Shown here: piece by piece, positions 32,447 to 40,568 of the stretch
Layout: every line of letters begins with the position of its first letter
How positions within the stretch are numbered: the first letter of the stretch is position 1
Assembly: GCF_012395815.1 (NCBI RefSeq)
Contig: NZ_JAAZQQ010000008.1
Span: forward strand, 31,758-92,648
DNA from: Roseicyclus persicicus
Lineage (GTDB): Bacteria; Pseudomonadota; Alphaproteobacteria; Rhodobacterales; Rhodobacteraceae
DNA: 60,891 nucleotides
Direction: 5' to 3'
Notes under the pieces: model-generated
Databases searched by the model: none
Told to the model about the DNA's origin: nothing
Seen by the model: the letters and a program-made list of their open reading frames with translations, nothing else
Position numbers and translations under genes: made by a program

Positions 32447-33688
32447 ATGGCACGGCCAAGAGCAGAGAATCCCAGAACAAAAACCGCTAACATCCGCCTC
32501 ACCGAGGAAGAGCGCACCGAGATCGAGGCTGCCGCTGCCGCTCAGGGCTATGCCTCTCTCAGCGAGTATATCCGCTTCCTGCACAGCCGCTTCACCGAGG
32601 AAGAAGGGCTTTCCATGGGGGAGAAGAAAACCAACCCCCGCGACTTTCCCGCGAAGCTCCTGCGCCCGTTTCTAAAGACCGATCACGGGCAAATCTTTTG
32701 GGGCGACAGCCGCAGCTACCTCTTCAGCAAGGCTGAAGAGAACAGCGTCGATCTCATCATGACCTCACCGCCCTTCGGTCTGGTGCGCAAGAAGAGCTAT
32801 GGCAATGAAGATGCAGATCGCTACTGCGACTGGTTCCGTCCCTTCGCTGAAGGGTTTCACCGCGTCCTGAAGGACACCGGCAGCCTCGTCATCGACATCG
32901 GCGGCGCATGGGTGCCAGGCCAGCCCACCCGCAGCCTCTATCATTTCAAGCTGCTCGTTATGCTCGTCGAGGAATACGGCTTCCACCTGTGCCAGGAGCA
33001 CTACTGGTTCAACCCCTCGAAGCTCCCCACCCCTGCCGAGTGGGTGAATGTCCGCCGCGTGCGCGTCAAAGACGCGGTGAACACCGTCTGGTGGCTCTCG
33101 AAGACGCCGTTCCCCAAGGCCAATAACAAGCGCGTCCTTCAGCCCTACTCCAAGTCGATGGAGCACCTGCTGAAGAACGGCTACAAGGCCAAGCTGCGCC
33201 CATCGGGGCATGACATCTCTGACAAGTTCAACAAGGACAATGGCGGCTCCGTCCCGCCGAACCTGCTGGCCATCGCCAACACCGAGTCCAACGGGCGCTA
33301 TCAGGATCACTGCCGCGCCGAGAACATCCCGATCCATCCCGCGCGCTTCCCTGCGCAGCTTCCCGAATACTTCATCCGCTTCCTCACCGACCCCGGCGAC
33401 CTAGTGGTCGATCCCTTCGGTGGCTCCTGCGTTACGGGCGTCGTGGCCGAGAACCTTAAGCGCCGCTGGACGTGCTGCGAGTTGTCCGAGGAGTATCTCC
33501 TCGGTGCCCGCGCCCGCTTCGAGCCCACGCTTCAGCCGCTCCCCAAGGATCGCGGCATTCCTTACGAGATCGCCTCGCCCTGTGCGCGTCCGGTCGCGGA
33601 AGAAGATGTGCCGCTCTTCAAGGACGGCGGAGCGCAGCGCCCCGCCTCGATGCGCAAGAAGGCATCGCCGAAGATCGCCGCCGAGTGA
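32447..33688 (+). CDS. Ribbon-helix-helix/DNA methyltransferase fusion (beta class)
   Basis: A 413-residue protein. Residues 10-50 look like a ribbon-helix-helix domain (KTANIRLTEEERTEIEAAAA, SLSEYIRFLH). The methyltransferase part shows the catalytic motif first (IMTSPPFGLVRKKSYG) and the AdoMet motif later (VVDPFGGSCVTGVVAE), the beta-class order. TSPPF suggests N4-cytosine or N6-adenine modification. The RHH domain may autoregulate or add DNA contacts. It converges on the nuclease gene at 33714 across a shared terminator, suggesting protection against the McrBC-like pair. Confidence 0.85.
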   Translation: MARPRAENPRTKTANIRLTEEERTEIEAAAAAQGYASLSEYIRFLHSRFTEEEGLSMGEKKTNPRDFPAKLLRPFLKTDHGQIFWGDSRSYLFSKAEENSVDLIMTSPPFGLVRKKSYGNEDADRYCDWFRPFAEGFHRVLKDTGSLVIDIGGAWVPGQPTRSLYHFKLLVMLVEEYGFHLCQEHYWFNPSKLPTPAEWVNVRRVRVKDAVNTVWWLSKTPFPKANNKRVLQPYSKSMEHLLKNGYKAKLRPSGHDISDKFNKDNGGSVPPNLLAIANTESNGRYQDHCRAENIPIHPARFPAQLPEYFIRFLTDPGDLVVDPFGGSCVTGVVAENLKRRWTCCELSEEYLLGARARFEPTLQPLPKDRGIPYEIASPCARPVAEEDVPLFKDGGAQRPASMRKKASPKIAAE

Positions 33689-33694
33689 TAGCCC

Positions 33695-33727
33695 CTCCCC
33701 CTGCCTAGACCCGCTAGGCAGGGGGAG
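33695..33727. terminator. Bidirectional 14-bp terminator
   Basis: CTCCCCCTGCCTAG (33695-33708) pairs perfectly with CTAGGCAGGGGGAG (33714-33727) around ACCCG. It lies between convergent genes, and the TAG stop of the minus-strand nuclease gene sits in the stem. Confidence 0.75.
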
Positions 33728-34952
33728 TAAGCAGCCGCTCCCGCACCCAAGCCTGAAGCCGCCCATCAGTCAGCCCCGCAAAATCCACCACGCGGGGCGC
33801 AGGCGCAGCTTCATCCAGAAGGGCAGGGGCTTCGCGACTCAGGGCAATGAGCGAGGCGCGGACAAGCCCGTCTATCTCCGCCTCTGGCCTATAGCCGCGC
33901 GCATAGCGCACGATCTGCCCCGCTGCCTCGCGGAAGCGGGCGCTTGCCGTGTCCCCAGCCAGATATTTGACCTCGATGATTGATGCCGCTTGATCGGCTC
34001 GCCGGTCGGCGACCACCAAGTCAGGCCGATCCGCCGCGAGCTGCATCCCATAGGCAGCCAAAGCCCGCTCCAAGCGCTCTTCGGACGGTTCCAGGCCGGG
34101 CGGGGCGAACAGCCCGCCGCCGCCCTGCCAGAAGATGTCATACCGACCGCAGGAGATGACTGGCGCTCCCGATGTCTTGCCCAGCAAGGCAAGGCGCATC
34201 GGCTGGCCTGTCTCTGCGGCAAGGGCTTCTCCGATCCCAAGCCCCACAGCTAGCTCGAAGCGCCGCCATTGTTCGAGGGGCCCGATCAACGTGCTGCGCA
34301 GAACGCTCAGCAGCGCCTCTTCGTCTCCGGCCTCAACTTGCGCCAGCGTGTCATAGGCCGCAATGGCAAGCCGGTAGATCATCCGCCGCGAGCGCGCCGC
34401 ATCCCGCAGGGCTCCCGGTCCTGGCCTGCGATGGACGGCCACGCTCTTCAGAACCTCGCGCAAGGCATCGAGGCGCTTCACCGCCGTCACATCCGCCATC
34501 GTCTCTTCGACAAGCCGCGCATAGGCCGAGCCCGCTGGCTGAAGGGCGAAGAGCCGCGCCGCATAGGTCGAGACGGTATGGACTACCCATGCCACCACCT
34601 GGTTCGGCCCCGTGTTGAAGCTGCGCACGGGCTCTTCGTAGATTACGAGCGACGGGTGACCGGCCACCCGCCGCGCGAGCATCGTGCCTCGCGCGTCGAT
34701 CCGCCCGCGTGCTACTGCATCGTCCGTCCGTTGCACGAATTGCAGCAGGCTTTGCGCTTCGTGGCGATGGCTCAGCACATAGGACAGGAACGCCCTCACA
34801 GGCTCCGACAACGCCCAATGGGCGCGCAGCAAGTCCATGTCCCGCGCAAAATCGAGATGAGGGCTATCAGCCCCCGCCAGCGTCCCCTGCCGGAAATACC
34901 GCAGGAAAACCCCCGCTGCATAATCATTGATGGCGCGGTCGAGAGTCTCCAT
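33714..34952 (-). CDS. McrC-like PD-(D/E)xK nuclease subunit
   Basis: A 412-residue protein encoded 10 bases after the AAA ATPase. A long helical N-terminal part is followed by a PD-(D/E)xK core: DLVVADRR (Asp311) then IIEVKYLAG (Glu327, Lys329). YDIFWQGGGGLF precedes it. This layout matches McrC/LlaJI-type nuclease partners of McrB ATPases, which cleave DNA when the ATPase translocates. I choose the ATG at 34952 (METLDRA). The stop lies inside the shared terminator. Confidence 0.75.
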   Translation of the reverse strand: METLDRAINDYAAGVFLRYFRQGTLAGADSPHLDFARDMDLLRAHWALSEPVRAFLSYVLSHRHEAQSLLQFVQRTDDAVARGRIDARGTMLARRVAGHPSLVIYEEPVRSFNTGPNQVVAWVVHTVSTYAARLFALQPAGSAYARLVEETMADVTAVKRLDALREVLKSVAVHRRPGPGALRDAARSRRMIYRLAIAAYDTLAQVEAGDEEALLSVLRSTLIGPLEQWRRFELAVGLGIGEALAAETGQPMRLALLGKTSGAPVISCGRYDIFWQGGGGLFAPPGLEPSEERLERALAAYGMQLAADRPDLVVADRRADQAASIIEVKYLAGDTASARFREAAGQIVRYARGYRPEAEIDGLVRASLIALSREAPALLDEAAPAPRVVDFAGLTDGRLQAWVRERLLTPPA

Positions 34953-34962
34953 CACGGATTCG

Positions 34963-36726
34963 CTACACGGCCACGGATGCCATCCGCGTCTTGATCCGTT
35001 CGCCCTGGGCAGCATCGAGGCCGAAAACCTCGATAGCCTTGCCTGCGAGGAACTCCGCATCCTGCACGACGATCCCGTCGAGCATGGGCAAGAGCACCAT
35101 GTCTACCGCGTCGAGCAGCGCCTCCTTCATCGAGGGCGTCGGCGCGGCGAAGAACGCCGCATCATCTTCCATCGCCTGGACGGCTTTGATGGCGTCGATA
35201 ATTGGCGCAGGGCCAATCACCCGCACTGAGTTGATGGCTTCCCAGAAGGACGCGAGCGGGCAAGGGGCTCCTGCCGCCGGTCCTGCCCAAGTTGGATCTT
35301 CCTTGCGCAGGAAGGCTTCCATGAAGCCCGCCGTATCACGCGGGGCATCGACATAGACCCAGCCGAAGCGCCGCGCGAGCGCATAAGACATTTGGTAGAG
35401 GGACGCCTTGTCGATGGAATTGATCGTCGCTACCAAGCGCCAATGAAGCCCTGGCGCAAACTCATGCGCCGCCGCCGAGGGCTTGCTCTCTGGCAGGATC
35501 ACATATTGCAGGCTGTCCTTGTCCTCGATGTCGAGCCGGTAGGGCAGGGTGGTTTGCTGCCCCGACAGCACCGTGAATAGCGGCCCAATCACCTTGTCGA
35601 TGTCGCAGCGGTTCAGCTCGTCGATGATGAGCGGGCGGTCAAAGCGGCGCAGCAGCACCCCCGGAATGAAGGCCACTGACCCGCTGCCGACAGGCTGATA
35701 GCCCCCGATGATGTCTTGCGAGGTCCAATCCGAAGAGCCCGTCACCAACGTCCATTTGCCGCCGGTCAGTACCGTGGCGATATGACGGGCGAGCGTCGTC
35801 TTACCCGTCCCGGGAGGCCCGTAGAGCATGATATGCCGCTTGCCCGAGGCGAGGGCGGCGTTGATCTGGCGATAGACCGCTGAGTCGATCCCCAGAAGAT
35901 CGCTCATCTCAGGGATATGCAGCGAGGCAGGCGCGACGATCTCGTCGTCATCCGCTGCCTCATCTTCTTCGTCTTCAAGGCCGGAGCCCGCTGCCGCCGC
36001 CAGAGGCGCGACCGGCCCCGCCGCCTTCCAGGCGTCGGCGATGTCCTTTTTCAGGCGCTCGAACTCAGCTTGATCGCTCAGGTCATAGACAGGGATCGCC
36101 CCTGTCGCCCCACCTTCAGGCGAGACCGTGATGTCCGCCGCCAAGGCGTCGATCACTTCGCCATAGGTCAGCGGGCGAGGCGTCCCCGCAATCGAGACCT
36201 CGACCTCATGCTCGCGCGGCTGCACCCCGAGAAGTCCCGCAAGTAGATAGGGCAGAGCAGCGCCTTTGAACTTCATCGCCCCGCTACCGGGATCGAAGTG
36301 GAACGGCTCCGCCGAAGAGCCTTGCGGCGTTGCCCCGTGGAAGACAAAGAGCGCATGGACTTCGAGGCTGTCGTCCTGAAAATAGTCGTTCATCTCCTGC
36401 CGCACGAGCGGCACCAGGCGGAACACCACCCCCGCCTTGTCCTCCTGAGAAGCGTTGATCGCGCCGAGATTCAGCGCGCCGCCAGCAGGATTGACGGCTT
36501 TCCAGCCCGCGCCGTCAGGCTCGATCTGATAAAGCCATCGCGGCGGTTTATTCGCCGAGTAATTCGGCTCCTTCCAGAAGCCGGTTTCTAAATTGATGTC
36601 ATGGCGCGAGCCCAAGCCTTGGCCGAGCTTGAAACCGCATTGTGAGAATTGAAGCCCCTTATCCTTCAGGCGGTCTTTGAACCATCTGAAGAAATCGACT
36701 TCGTAAATCTTTGACTTATCCGCCAT
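34963..36726 (-). CDS. McrB-like AAA+ ATPase
   Basis: A 587-residue McrB-type AAA+ protein. Residues 1-200 form an N-terminal domain of unknown specificity (FFRWFKDRLKDKGLQFSQCG); an acidic linker follows (EDEEDEAADDDE). The motor has Walker [17 protein letters not shown] (303-310), Walker B PLIIDELNRCDIDKVIGPLF (366-385), sensor LVATINSIDK (Asn436) and RRFGWVYVD. McrB-family motors use ATP or GTP. It probably recognises target DNA through its N terminus and drives the adjacent nuclease. I choose ATG 36726 (MADKSK); the open frame continues 23 codons upstream. Confidence 0.8.
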   Translation of the reverse strand: MADKSKIYEVDFFRWFKDRLKDKGLQFSQCGFKLGQGLGSRHDINLETGFWKEPNYSANKPPRWLYQIEPDGAGWKAVNPAGGALNLGAINASQEDKAGVVFRLVPLVRQEMNDYFQDDSLEVHALFVFHGATPQGSSAEPFHFDPGSGAMKFKGAALPYLLAGLLGVQPREHEVEVSIAGTPRPLTYGEVIDALAADITVSPEGGATGAIPVYDLSDQAEFERLKKDIADAWKAAGPVAPLAAAAGSGLEDEEDEAADDDEIVAPASLHIPEMSDLLGIDSAVYRQINAALASGKRHIMLYGPPGTGKTTLARHIATVLTGGKWTLVTGSSDWTSQDIIGGYQPVGSGSVAFIPGVLLRRFDRPLIIDELNRCDIDKVIGPLFTVLSGQQTTLPYRLDIEDKDSLQYVILPESKPSAAAHEFAPGLHWRLVATINSIDKASLYQMSYALARRFGWVYVDAPRDTAGFMEAFLRKEDPTWAGPAAGAPCPLASFWEAINSVRVIGPAPIIDAIKAVQAMEDDAAFFAAPTPSMKEALLDAVDMVLLPMLDGIVVQDAEFLAGKAIEVFGLDAAQGERIKTRMASVAV

Positions 36727-36957
36727 TACCACCGCCCACCTTGAAGCAATTCTTCGTCTGCCTGCGCTGCTGACACTACCGCCGAAGGCGAGCATCGTCT
36801 ATCTATTCGATAAATGGGGCTTATTTGCCTCTCAGGAGCCCGCCAGAGGGGTTGTCGCGACGTCAGGCCGTTTGGGGATGTCCAAGGCATGAAGCTATCC
36901 TGCGGCGCTCTTGTGGCTGTCTGCCGCCCTTTGCCAAGCCCACAAGACTGATCGTCA

Positions 36958-37244
36958 TGCCCTTCCCTCTCTCGCCCCAGACCATCGACACCCTCGCCGA
37001 AATCATCACAGGCGGCTCCGGCATGGGCAGCGGACCGTCACCCATCGGCATCTACCGCTCCGGTCCCCAGATTGAGCGCTTCATGCGCGGCTGCACCGTG
37101 GACTTCCGCGTCAACGGTTCGCGCGTGAGCAAGGCCGAAATCAGCATGGCAGGGCCTTGTCGATGAGGATTACATCACAAAGAGCGGCGACACCCGCTAC
37201 CGACTCGGTCAGCGGCTAGTTCTGCGCGCCGAGGGAGTGAACTA
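36958..37244 (+). pseudogene. Remnant of an Abi-like gene
   Basis: An intact start is seen (MPFPLSPQTIDTLAEIITGG ... IGIYRSGPQIERFMRGC) but the frame ends at GPCR. A different frame then reads LVDEDYITKSGDTRYRLGQ to a TAG at 37244. The first part resembles the N terminus of abortive-infection-associated proteins with the IIxGGSG and YRSGPxIE motifs, the second a C-terminal winged-helix-like tail. Most of the middle seems deleted with a frameshift. Confidence 0.5.
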
Positions 37245-37354
37245 GGCGGTGGAGTTTGTCGAGAAGCTCGTTGCGGGGCTGCGAAGCGATGTAATCAAGG
37301 TACTGTCCGGGCAGAGATCTTCACCGTAAGTATTTGTTCTTTTGCTAAGAGGCA

Positions 37355-37681
37355 TCAGTTCGACCAGACAACCAAGCTTGACTGCGGCCCTGGCCAGATC
37401 ATTGCCGGATGCTTTTCGAAGACATGCAGACCTTGCGGGCTTCCAGCGAGGGAGCGTGCTTCATCGGCGCTTACGGCGAGCGCGTAGCCTTGGCGGCGAT
37501 CAAAGCCGTCAATGTCCCTAATACAGAGCTTCCAGACCCGTTTCATGGCGAAGAGCTTCGCGCAAATCTCTTTATCAATCGTTAAGGGTCGTCCCCGCAA
37601 CGAAGCGTCTTTTTGTACCGTTCGGTCGACCCATGCGGTCACCCGCTTGGGACCGGGTGCTCTTTCGATGGAGGCCGCCAT
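37355..37681 (-). CDS. Hypothetical protein, 108 aa
   Basis: A 108-residue hypothetical protein: an N-terminal basic part (APGPKRVTAWVDRTVQKD), then CAKLFAMKRVWKLCIRDIDGFDRR and ALAVSADEARSLAGSPQG, HVFEKHPAMIWPGPQSSLVV. It follows the small gene at 37696 closely and is probably in the same transcript. No domain is recognised. An upstream TTG start at 37699 is possible. Confidence 0.45.
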   Translation of the reverse strand: MAASIERAPGPKRVTAWVDRTVQKDASLRGRPLTIDKEICAKLFAMKRVWKLCIRDIDGFDRRQGYALAVSADEARSLAGSPQGLHVFEKHPAMIWPGPQSSLVVWSN

Positions 37682-37695
37682 CGGGCCCGCACATA

Positions 37696-37866
37696 TCAAG
37701 CGGCGGCTGAGATGGGTTCGTAGCGCACTTCAACCTTGGCGGAGTCCAGCCACGCCGGCTGCAGGTCGCCATTGTTCCATTGGTAGAGGTAGCCCACCAG
37801 CGTGTCGGTCTTCTTGCAGAGGATGCGCATGATCGGTTCGGCCGTAAGCCGCGGAAAAGTGGTCAC
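37696..37866 (-). CDS. Small conserved-looking protein, 56 aa
   Basis: A 56-residue protein starting with GTG at 37866, with AGGAG at 37873-37877 (minus strand) six bases away. It contains PIMRILCKKTDTLVGYLYQW and ends EVRYEPISAAA. The compact sequence with many aromatics reads as a real small gene. Its function is unknown. Too short to be found by most length cut-offs. Confidence 0.55.
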   Translation of the reverse strand: MTTFPRLTAEPIMRILCKKTDTLVGYLYQWNNGDLQPAWLDSAKVEVRYEPISAAA

Positions 37867-38017
37867 GATGTGCTCCTCTCAAACTGACCTCAGGACTTGT
37901 TAACAACGAGGCCGCAATATCGTTTTGAACGTCTTAGGGTTGGGTTTCTGCAACTGCAAGATGAAGTCGGCGGCCTCGGCAAGAACCCACCGACAAAAGG
38001 ACAAGTTGTCTTTATAG

Positions 38018-38674
38018 TCAGGTTTCTGGCGTATCCTTTTCTGCATTCTGCGCTGCAGCGCGAACGGCGATCTCGTCCAGGAGTATGTCGATCTCTGCCC
38101 AGACACGGGGCTCCAACTGCCCGCGGATCAGGGCCCATTTGCTCAACACGTCCAGCGGGTCGTGGGCGCGCAGGAGGGTGGTCACTGCGCCGGCATCGAC
38201 TGCCAGTGAGGTTCGCGTGCGCCATTCGGTGATCCGCGTGCGTTGCTCTTCCGACGGGGGGACGAACTCGGAGCCGAGCTCCCAGTTCTTGACCGCACGG
38301 CGCAGGGCGGCGCGGATGACATGGGCGGGATCGACGCCGCAATCGATCAGGGCTTCCTCTTGTCGTTCCAGCGCATTCACCCGGATGTCGATCTTGCGCG
38401 TCGCCGGACTGCGTCGCGAGCGGGATGGTGATGACATGACCGCAGGCGCCGCCCTCGCGTCCGTCTCCTGACTGAGCTGAGACGTGGAGGTAGGTGGTGT
38501 GCTTTGGTGCCCGGCGACGTCATCTCCCATTGGCGCCGGTTCCACGGCCACAGTCTCTGGCATCGCTGCCGCGAGCCGTACCTCTTCCCTTCCCGGGTCT
38601 TCTCCCAACTCTGGCCGCAGTGATGCAGCATAAGCCGGGTCGGGCCGTGTGATGGTCGGGATCTTCTTCCTCAC
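38018..38674 (-). CDS. VirC2-like ribbon-helix-helix protein
   Basis: A 218-residue protein with a disordered Pro/Ser-rich N terminus and a C-terminal ribbon-helix-helix-like region (ATRKIDIRVNALERQEEALI, HVIRAALRRAVKNWE). It starts at a GTG at 38674, 10 bases after the stop of the VirC1-like gene. In Agrobacterium, VirC2 binds DNA near the T-border and works with VirC1 to assemble relaxosomes; the same gene order and position beside the relaxase suggest that role here. Confidence 0.6.
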   Translation of the reverse strand: MRKKIPTITRPDPAYAASLRPELGEDPGREEVRLAAAMPETVAVEPAPMGDDVAGHQSTPPTSTSQLSQETDARAAPAVMSSPSRSRRSPATRKIDIRVNALERQEEALIDCGVDPAHVIRAALRRAVKNWELGSEFVPPSEEQRTRITEWRTRTSLAVDAGAVTTLLRAHDPLDVLSKWALIRGQLEPRVWAEIDILLDEIAVRAAAQNAEKDTPET

Positions 38675-38684
38675 AACCCCGTCC

Positions 38685-39404
38685 TCACGCGGCCAGGATG
38701 TTGTTGAGGATGTCGGTCGCTTCTTCGAGGGCCTCGACCACATGGCGCACATGGGGCCGCATGAGGGGGTTCGGATCGGCCTGCTTCTGCAATGCCACAG
38801 CGTGCAGGAGGCCCTTCTCGTCCATCTCCTTGTAGACGTTCCGGCGCATCATCACGGTCTCGATCACCGGGAACCGCGCGATCGCTGCTTCGATGAGGGC
38901 GGCATCGGCGCGCGTGGTCTTTGTGTCGACCATGTTCAGCACGACATGGTGACGGGGCAGGCTGTCGGGGTCATCTACGCGGGCGCGGAGCTTTTCGAAC
39001 CAGTCTGCCGTCTGTGCGCCGACATCGAGATCCGAGGTCGAGAGCATGACAGGCGTCACGATGTGATCGGCCAGAACGGCGATCCCGTCCGACCACTCGG
39101 CCCCGACGCCCGCCGTATCGATGAAGATGAAATCCGCCGAGTCCGCCGCATAGACCTGCTCGATCCGGCGATCCACGGCCCCTACGCTCTCGACAGTCGC
39201 CGAGCGCAGCAGGGGCGATCCCAAACCCGCGGCTTCAGCCCGCTTGTGCCAGGTGCCAAGCGCGCCGGTGCTGTCAGTATCGATCAGAAGGACGCGACGT
39301 CCGGCGGCAACGGCAGCGCTGATCAGGGCGCGCGAGAGCGTGGTCTTACCACTCCCCCCTTTACGGGCCATCGCGGCGATCACCACGAGATTGTCGTTCG
39401 GCAT
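38685..39404 (-). CDS. virC1: ParA/VirC1-like ATPase
   Basis: A 239-residue ParA-family ATPase. Deviant Walker A: AMARKGGSGKTTLSRALI; then LLIDTDSTGALGTWHKRAEA, FIFIDTAGVG and VLNMVDTK. It lacks the N-terminal HTH of RepA. Size, sequence style and location beside the relaxase match VirC1, which brings the relaxosome to the VirD4 coupling protein at the cell pole. It is thus more likely a transfer factor than a partition protein. Divergent from mobC. Confidence 0.75.
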   Translation of the reverse strand: MPNDNLVVIAAMARKGGSGKTTLSRALISAAVAAGRRVLLIDTDSTGALGTWHKRAEAAGLGSPLLRSATVESVGAVDRRIEQVYAADSADFIFIDTAGVGAEWSDGIAVLADHIVTPVMLSTSDLDVGAQTADWFEKLRARVDDPDSLPRHHVVLNMVDTKTTRADAALIEAAIARFPVIETVMMRRNVYKEMDEKGLLHAVALQKQADPNPLMRPHVRHVVEALEEATDILNNILAA

Positions 39405-39479
39405 GGGGGCGGACCTCTCGCAAGAATGGTGAAACGCAACAAAGATGTTACCGTGTCGCTAACCTCCATGCGTGACGGC

Positions 39480-39846
39480 GTCAAGCAGAAGACGGGATGC
39501 GGGCTGCCTCAGGCGAAATGCGGGGCGCATAATGCATCGTGCAGGGGACGTGAGGCACGCTGCACGGGACACCTGACTTTATCCCGTCCGCGCGATGCAG
39601 GCCCCAGATGACGTGCGACATTCGACATGGGCCATTGGCCGCGTCGCAGGAAACGCGACGCATCTCGCACTGGACGTGATGCATTGCGCACCATGCGCGA
39701 TGCGGGGAGCAGGGGCCATCTGACATTTGCCAGAAGCCGTGCTGCAGGGCGCGCAAAACGCAGTCCAAAGGACGCGATGCGCGATGCAGGGAACGCGGGA
39801 CGCGTTGCATTGAGCGCGTTGCGCGCTGCATTTGCCAAAGGACGTC
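39480..39846. repeat. Degenerate repeat region, candidate oriT
   Basis: No real gene is supported in 39405-39965. GCGCGATGC(A/G)GG occurs at 39590-39601, 39695-39706 and 39779-39790. GGACGTGATGCATTG (39672-39686) recurs as GGACGCGTTGCATTG (39798-39812). GATGC, GGGACG and TGCA words fill the rest. The region lies between VirC1-like and MobC genes, the normal place of the transfer origin. The nick site is not identified. Confidence 0.55.
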
Positions 39847-39870
39847 AAATCGGCCTGTCTGGCCGATTTT
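39847..39870. terminator. Terminator-like hairpin
   Basis: AAATCGGCC (39847-39855) pairs with GGCCGATTT (39861-39869) around TGTCT, with T-runs on one side and A-runs on the other. It separates the repeat region from the mobC leader. Confidence 0.5.
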
Positions 39871-39879
39871 CTACATTGA

Positions 39880-39932
39880 GTACAAGCCCTTGGTGCCTTC
39901 TCCGCTTGTGCTGGGAGAAGGCGGGCTTGTAC
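39880..39932 (+). promoter_or_regulatory. Two-tier hairpin upstream of mobC
   Basis: GTACAAGCCC (39880-39889) pairs with GGGCTTGTAC (39923-39932); inside, GCCTTCTCC (39895-39903) pairs with GGAGAAGGC (39914-39922). Only a 5-base bulge on the left interrupts the 19 pairs. It ends 33 bases before the mobC ATG. It could be part of oriT, an attenuator or a relaxosome operator. Confidence 0.55.
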
Positions 39933-39965
39933 GAAGTTGGCAAGAAATAGGAACGTATACTTCAC

Positions 39966-40568
39966 ATGGGACACAGTCGCAGACTGACCGATCAGGAACG
40001 CCGTCAGATTGTCCGGGAACGGGCGAAAGGCGTCGCCGTCAGTGCGATCAGTGCAACGCTGAAGGTCTCGCCCAAGACGGTCTACAACGTGCTGAGCCGG
40101 GGCCGTTCCGCCGTCTCGGCGAACGACAGCCGCACCCGTGTGCTGACCATGCGGGTCACTGATCGCGACCTTCGCGGCTTCGATGCGGCTCTCGCGCGGC
40201 GCGGCATTGCCCACCGGTCAGACGCCATGCGCTGCCTGATGCTGGCCGCCGACGATCTCCTGCGCCCGGATGAGGGCATGACGGATGAGCTGAAAGGGAT
40301 GAGCGCGGCGCTGAACCGGGTCGGCAATAACGTCAACCAGGTCGCGCGCCGCCTGAACGAGGCCAAGCGCAAAGGCGAGCGTCTGCCCTATACCCCCGCC
40401 AGTCATGCTGAGATCCGTGACCTTGCGGTGCTCGTTTTCGACATGGCCGACCAGATCCAGGAGATGTTCCGCGCGCGGCGTCGCGAACTGGACCTCGAGG
40501 TCACCAAGGCCCTCGCCGGTCTGGCACGGCAGGAAGCGGCGCAGGTGGCCGAGCATGGCGCGGAGTGA
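39966..40568 (+). CDS. mobC: MobC/VirD1-like relaxosome protein
   Basis: A 200-residue relaxosome accessory protein. An N-terminal HTH (TDQERRQIVRERAKGVAVSAISATLKVSPKTVYNVLSRG) is followed by the MobC-type region (MRVTDRDLRGFDAALARRGIAHRSDAMRCLML, then LNRVGNNVNQVARRLNEAKRKG). MobC and VirD1 open oriT and direct the relaxase to its nick site. It overlaps the relaxase start by 14 bases. The extra N-terminal HTH is unusual and could bind the repeat region just upstream. Confidence 0.85.
   Translation: MGHSRRLTDQERRQIVRERAKGVAVSAISATLKVSPKTVYNVLSRGRSAVSANDSRTRVLTMRVTDRDLRGFDAALARRGIAHRSDAMRCLMLAADDLLRPDEGMTDELKGMSAALNRVGNNVNQVARRLNEAKRKGERLPYTPASHAEIRDLAVLVFDMADQIQEMFRARRRELDLEVTKALAGLARQEAAQVAEHGAE

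Noticed and set aside
38685-39404. Second plasmid partition ATPase
   Set aside because: It lacks a ParB partner and N-terminal HTH, and sits beside the relaxase with an RHH partner, which fits VirC1 better.
39481-39838. Minus-strand frames of 116 and 109 codons in the oriT-like region
   Set aside because: Products are Met/Arg/His/Cys-rich echoes of the underlying DNA repeats, without ribosome sites.
39480-39846. CRISPR array
   Set aside because: Repeats are degenerate, unevenly spaced and short, with no cas genes in the window.
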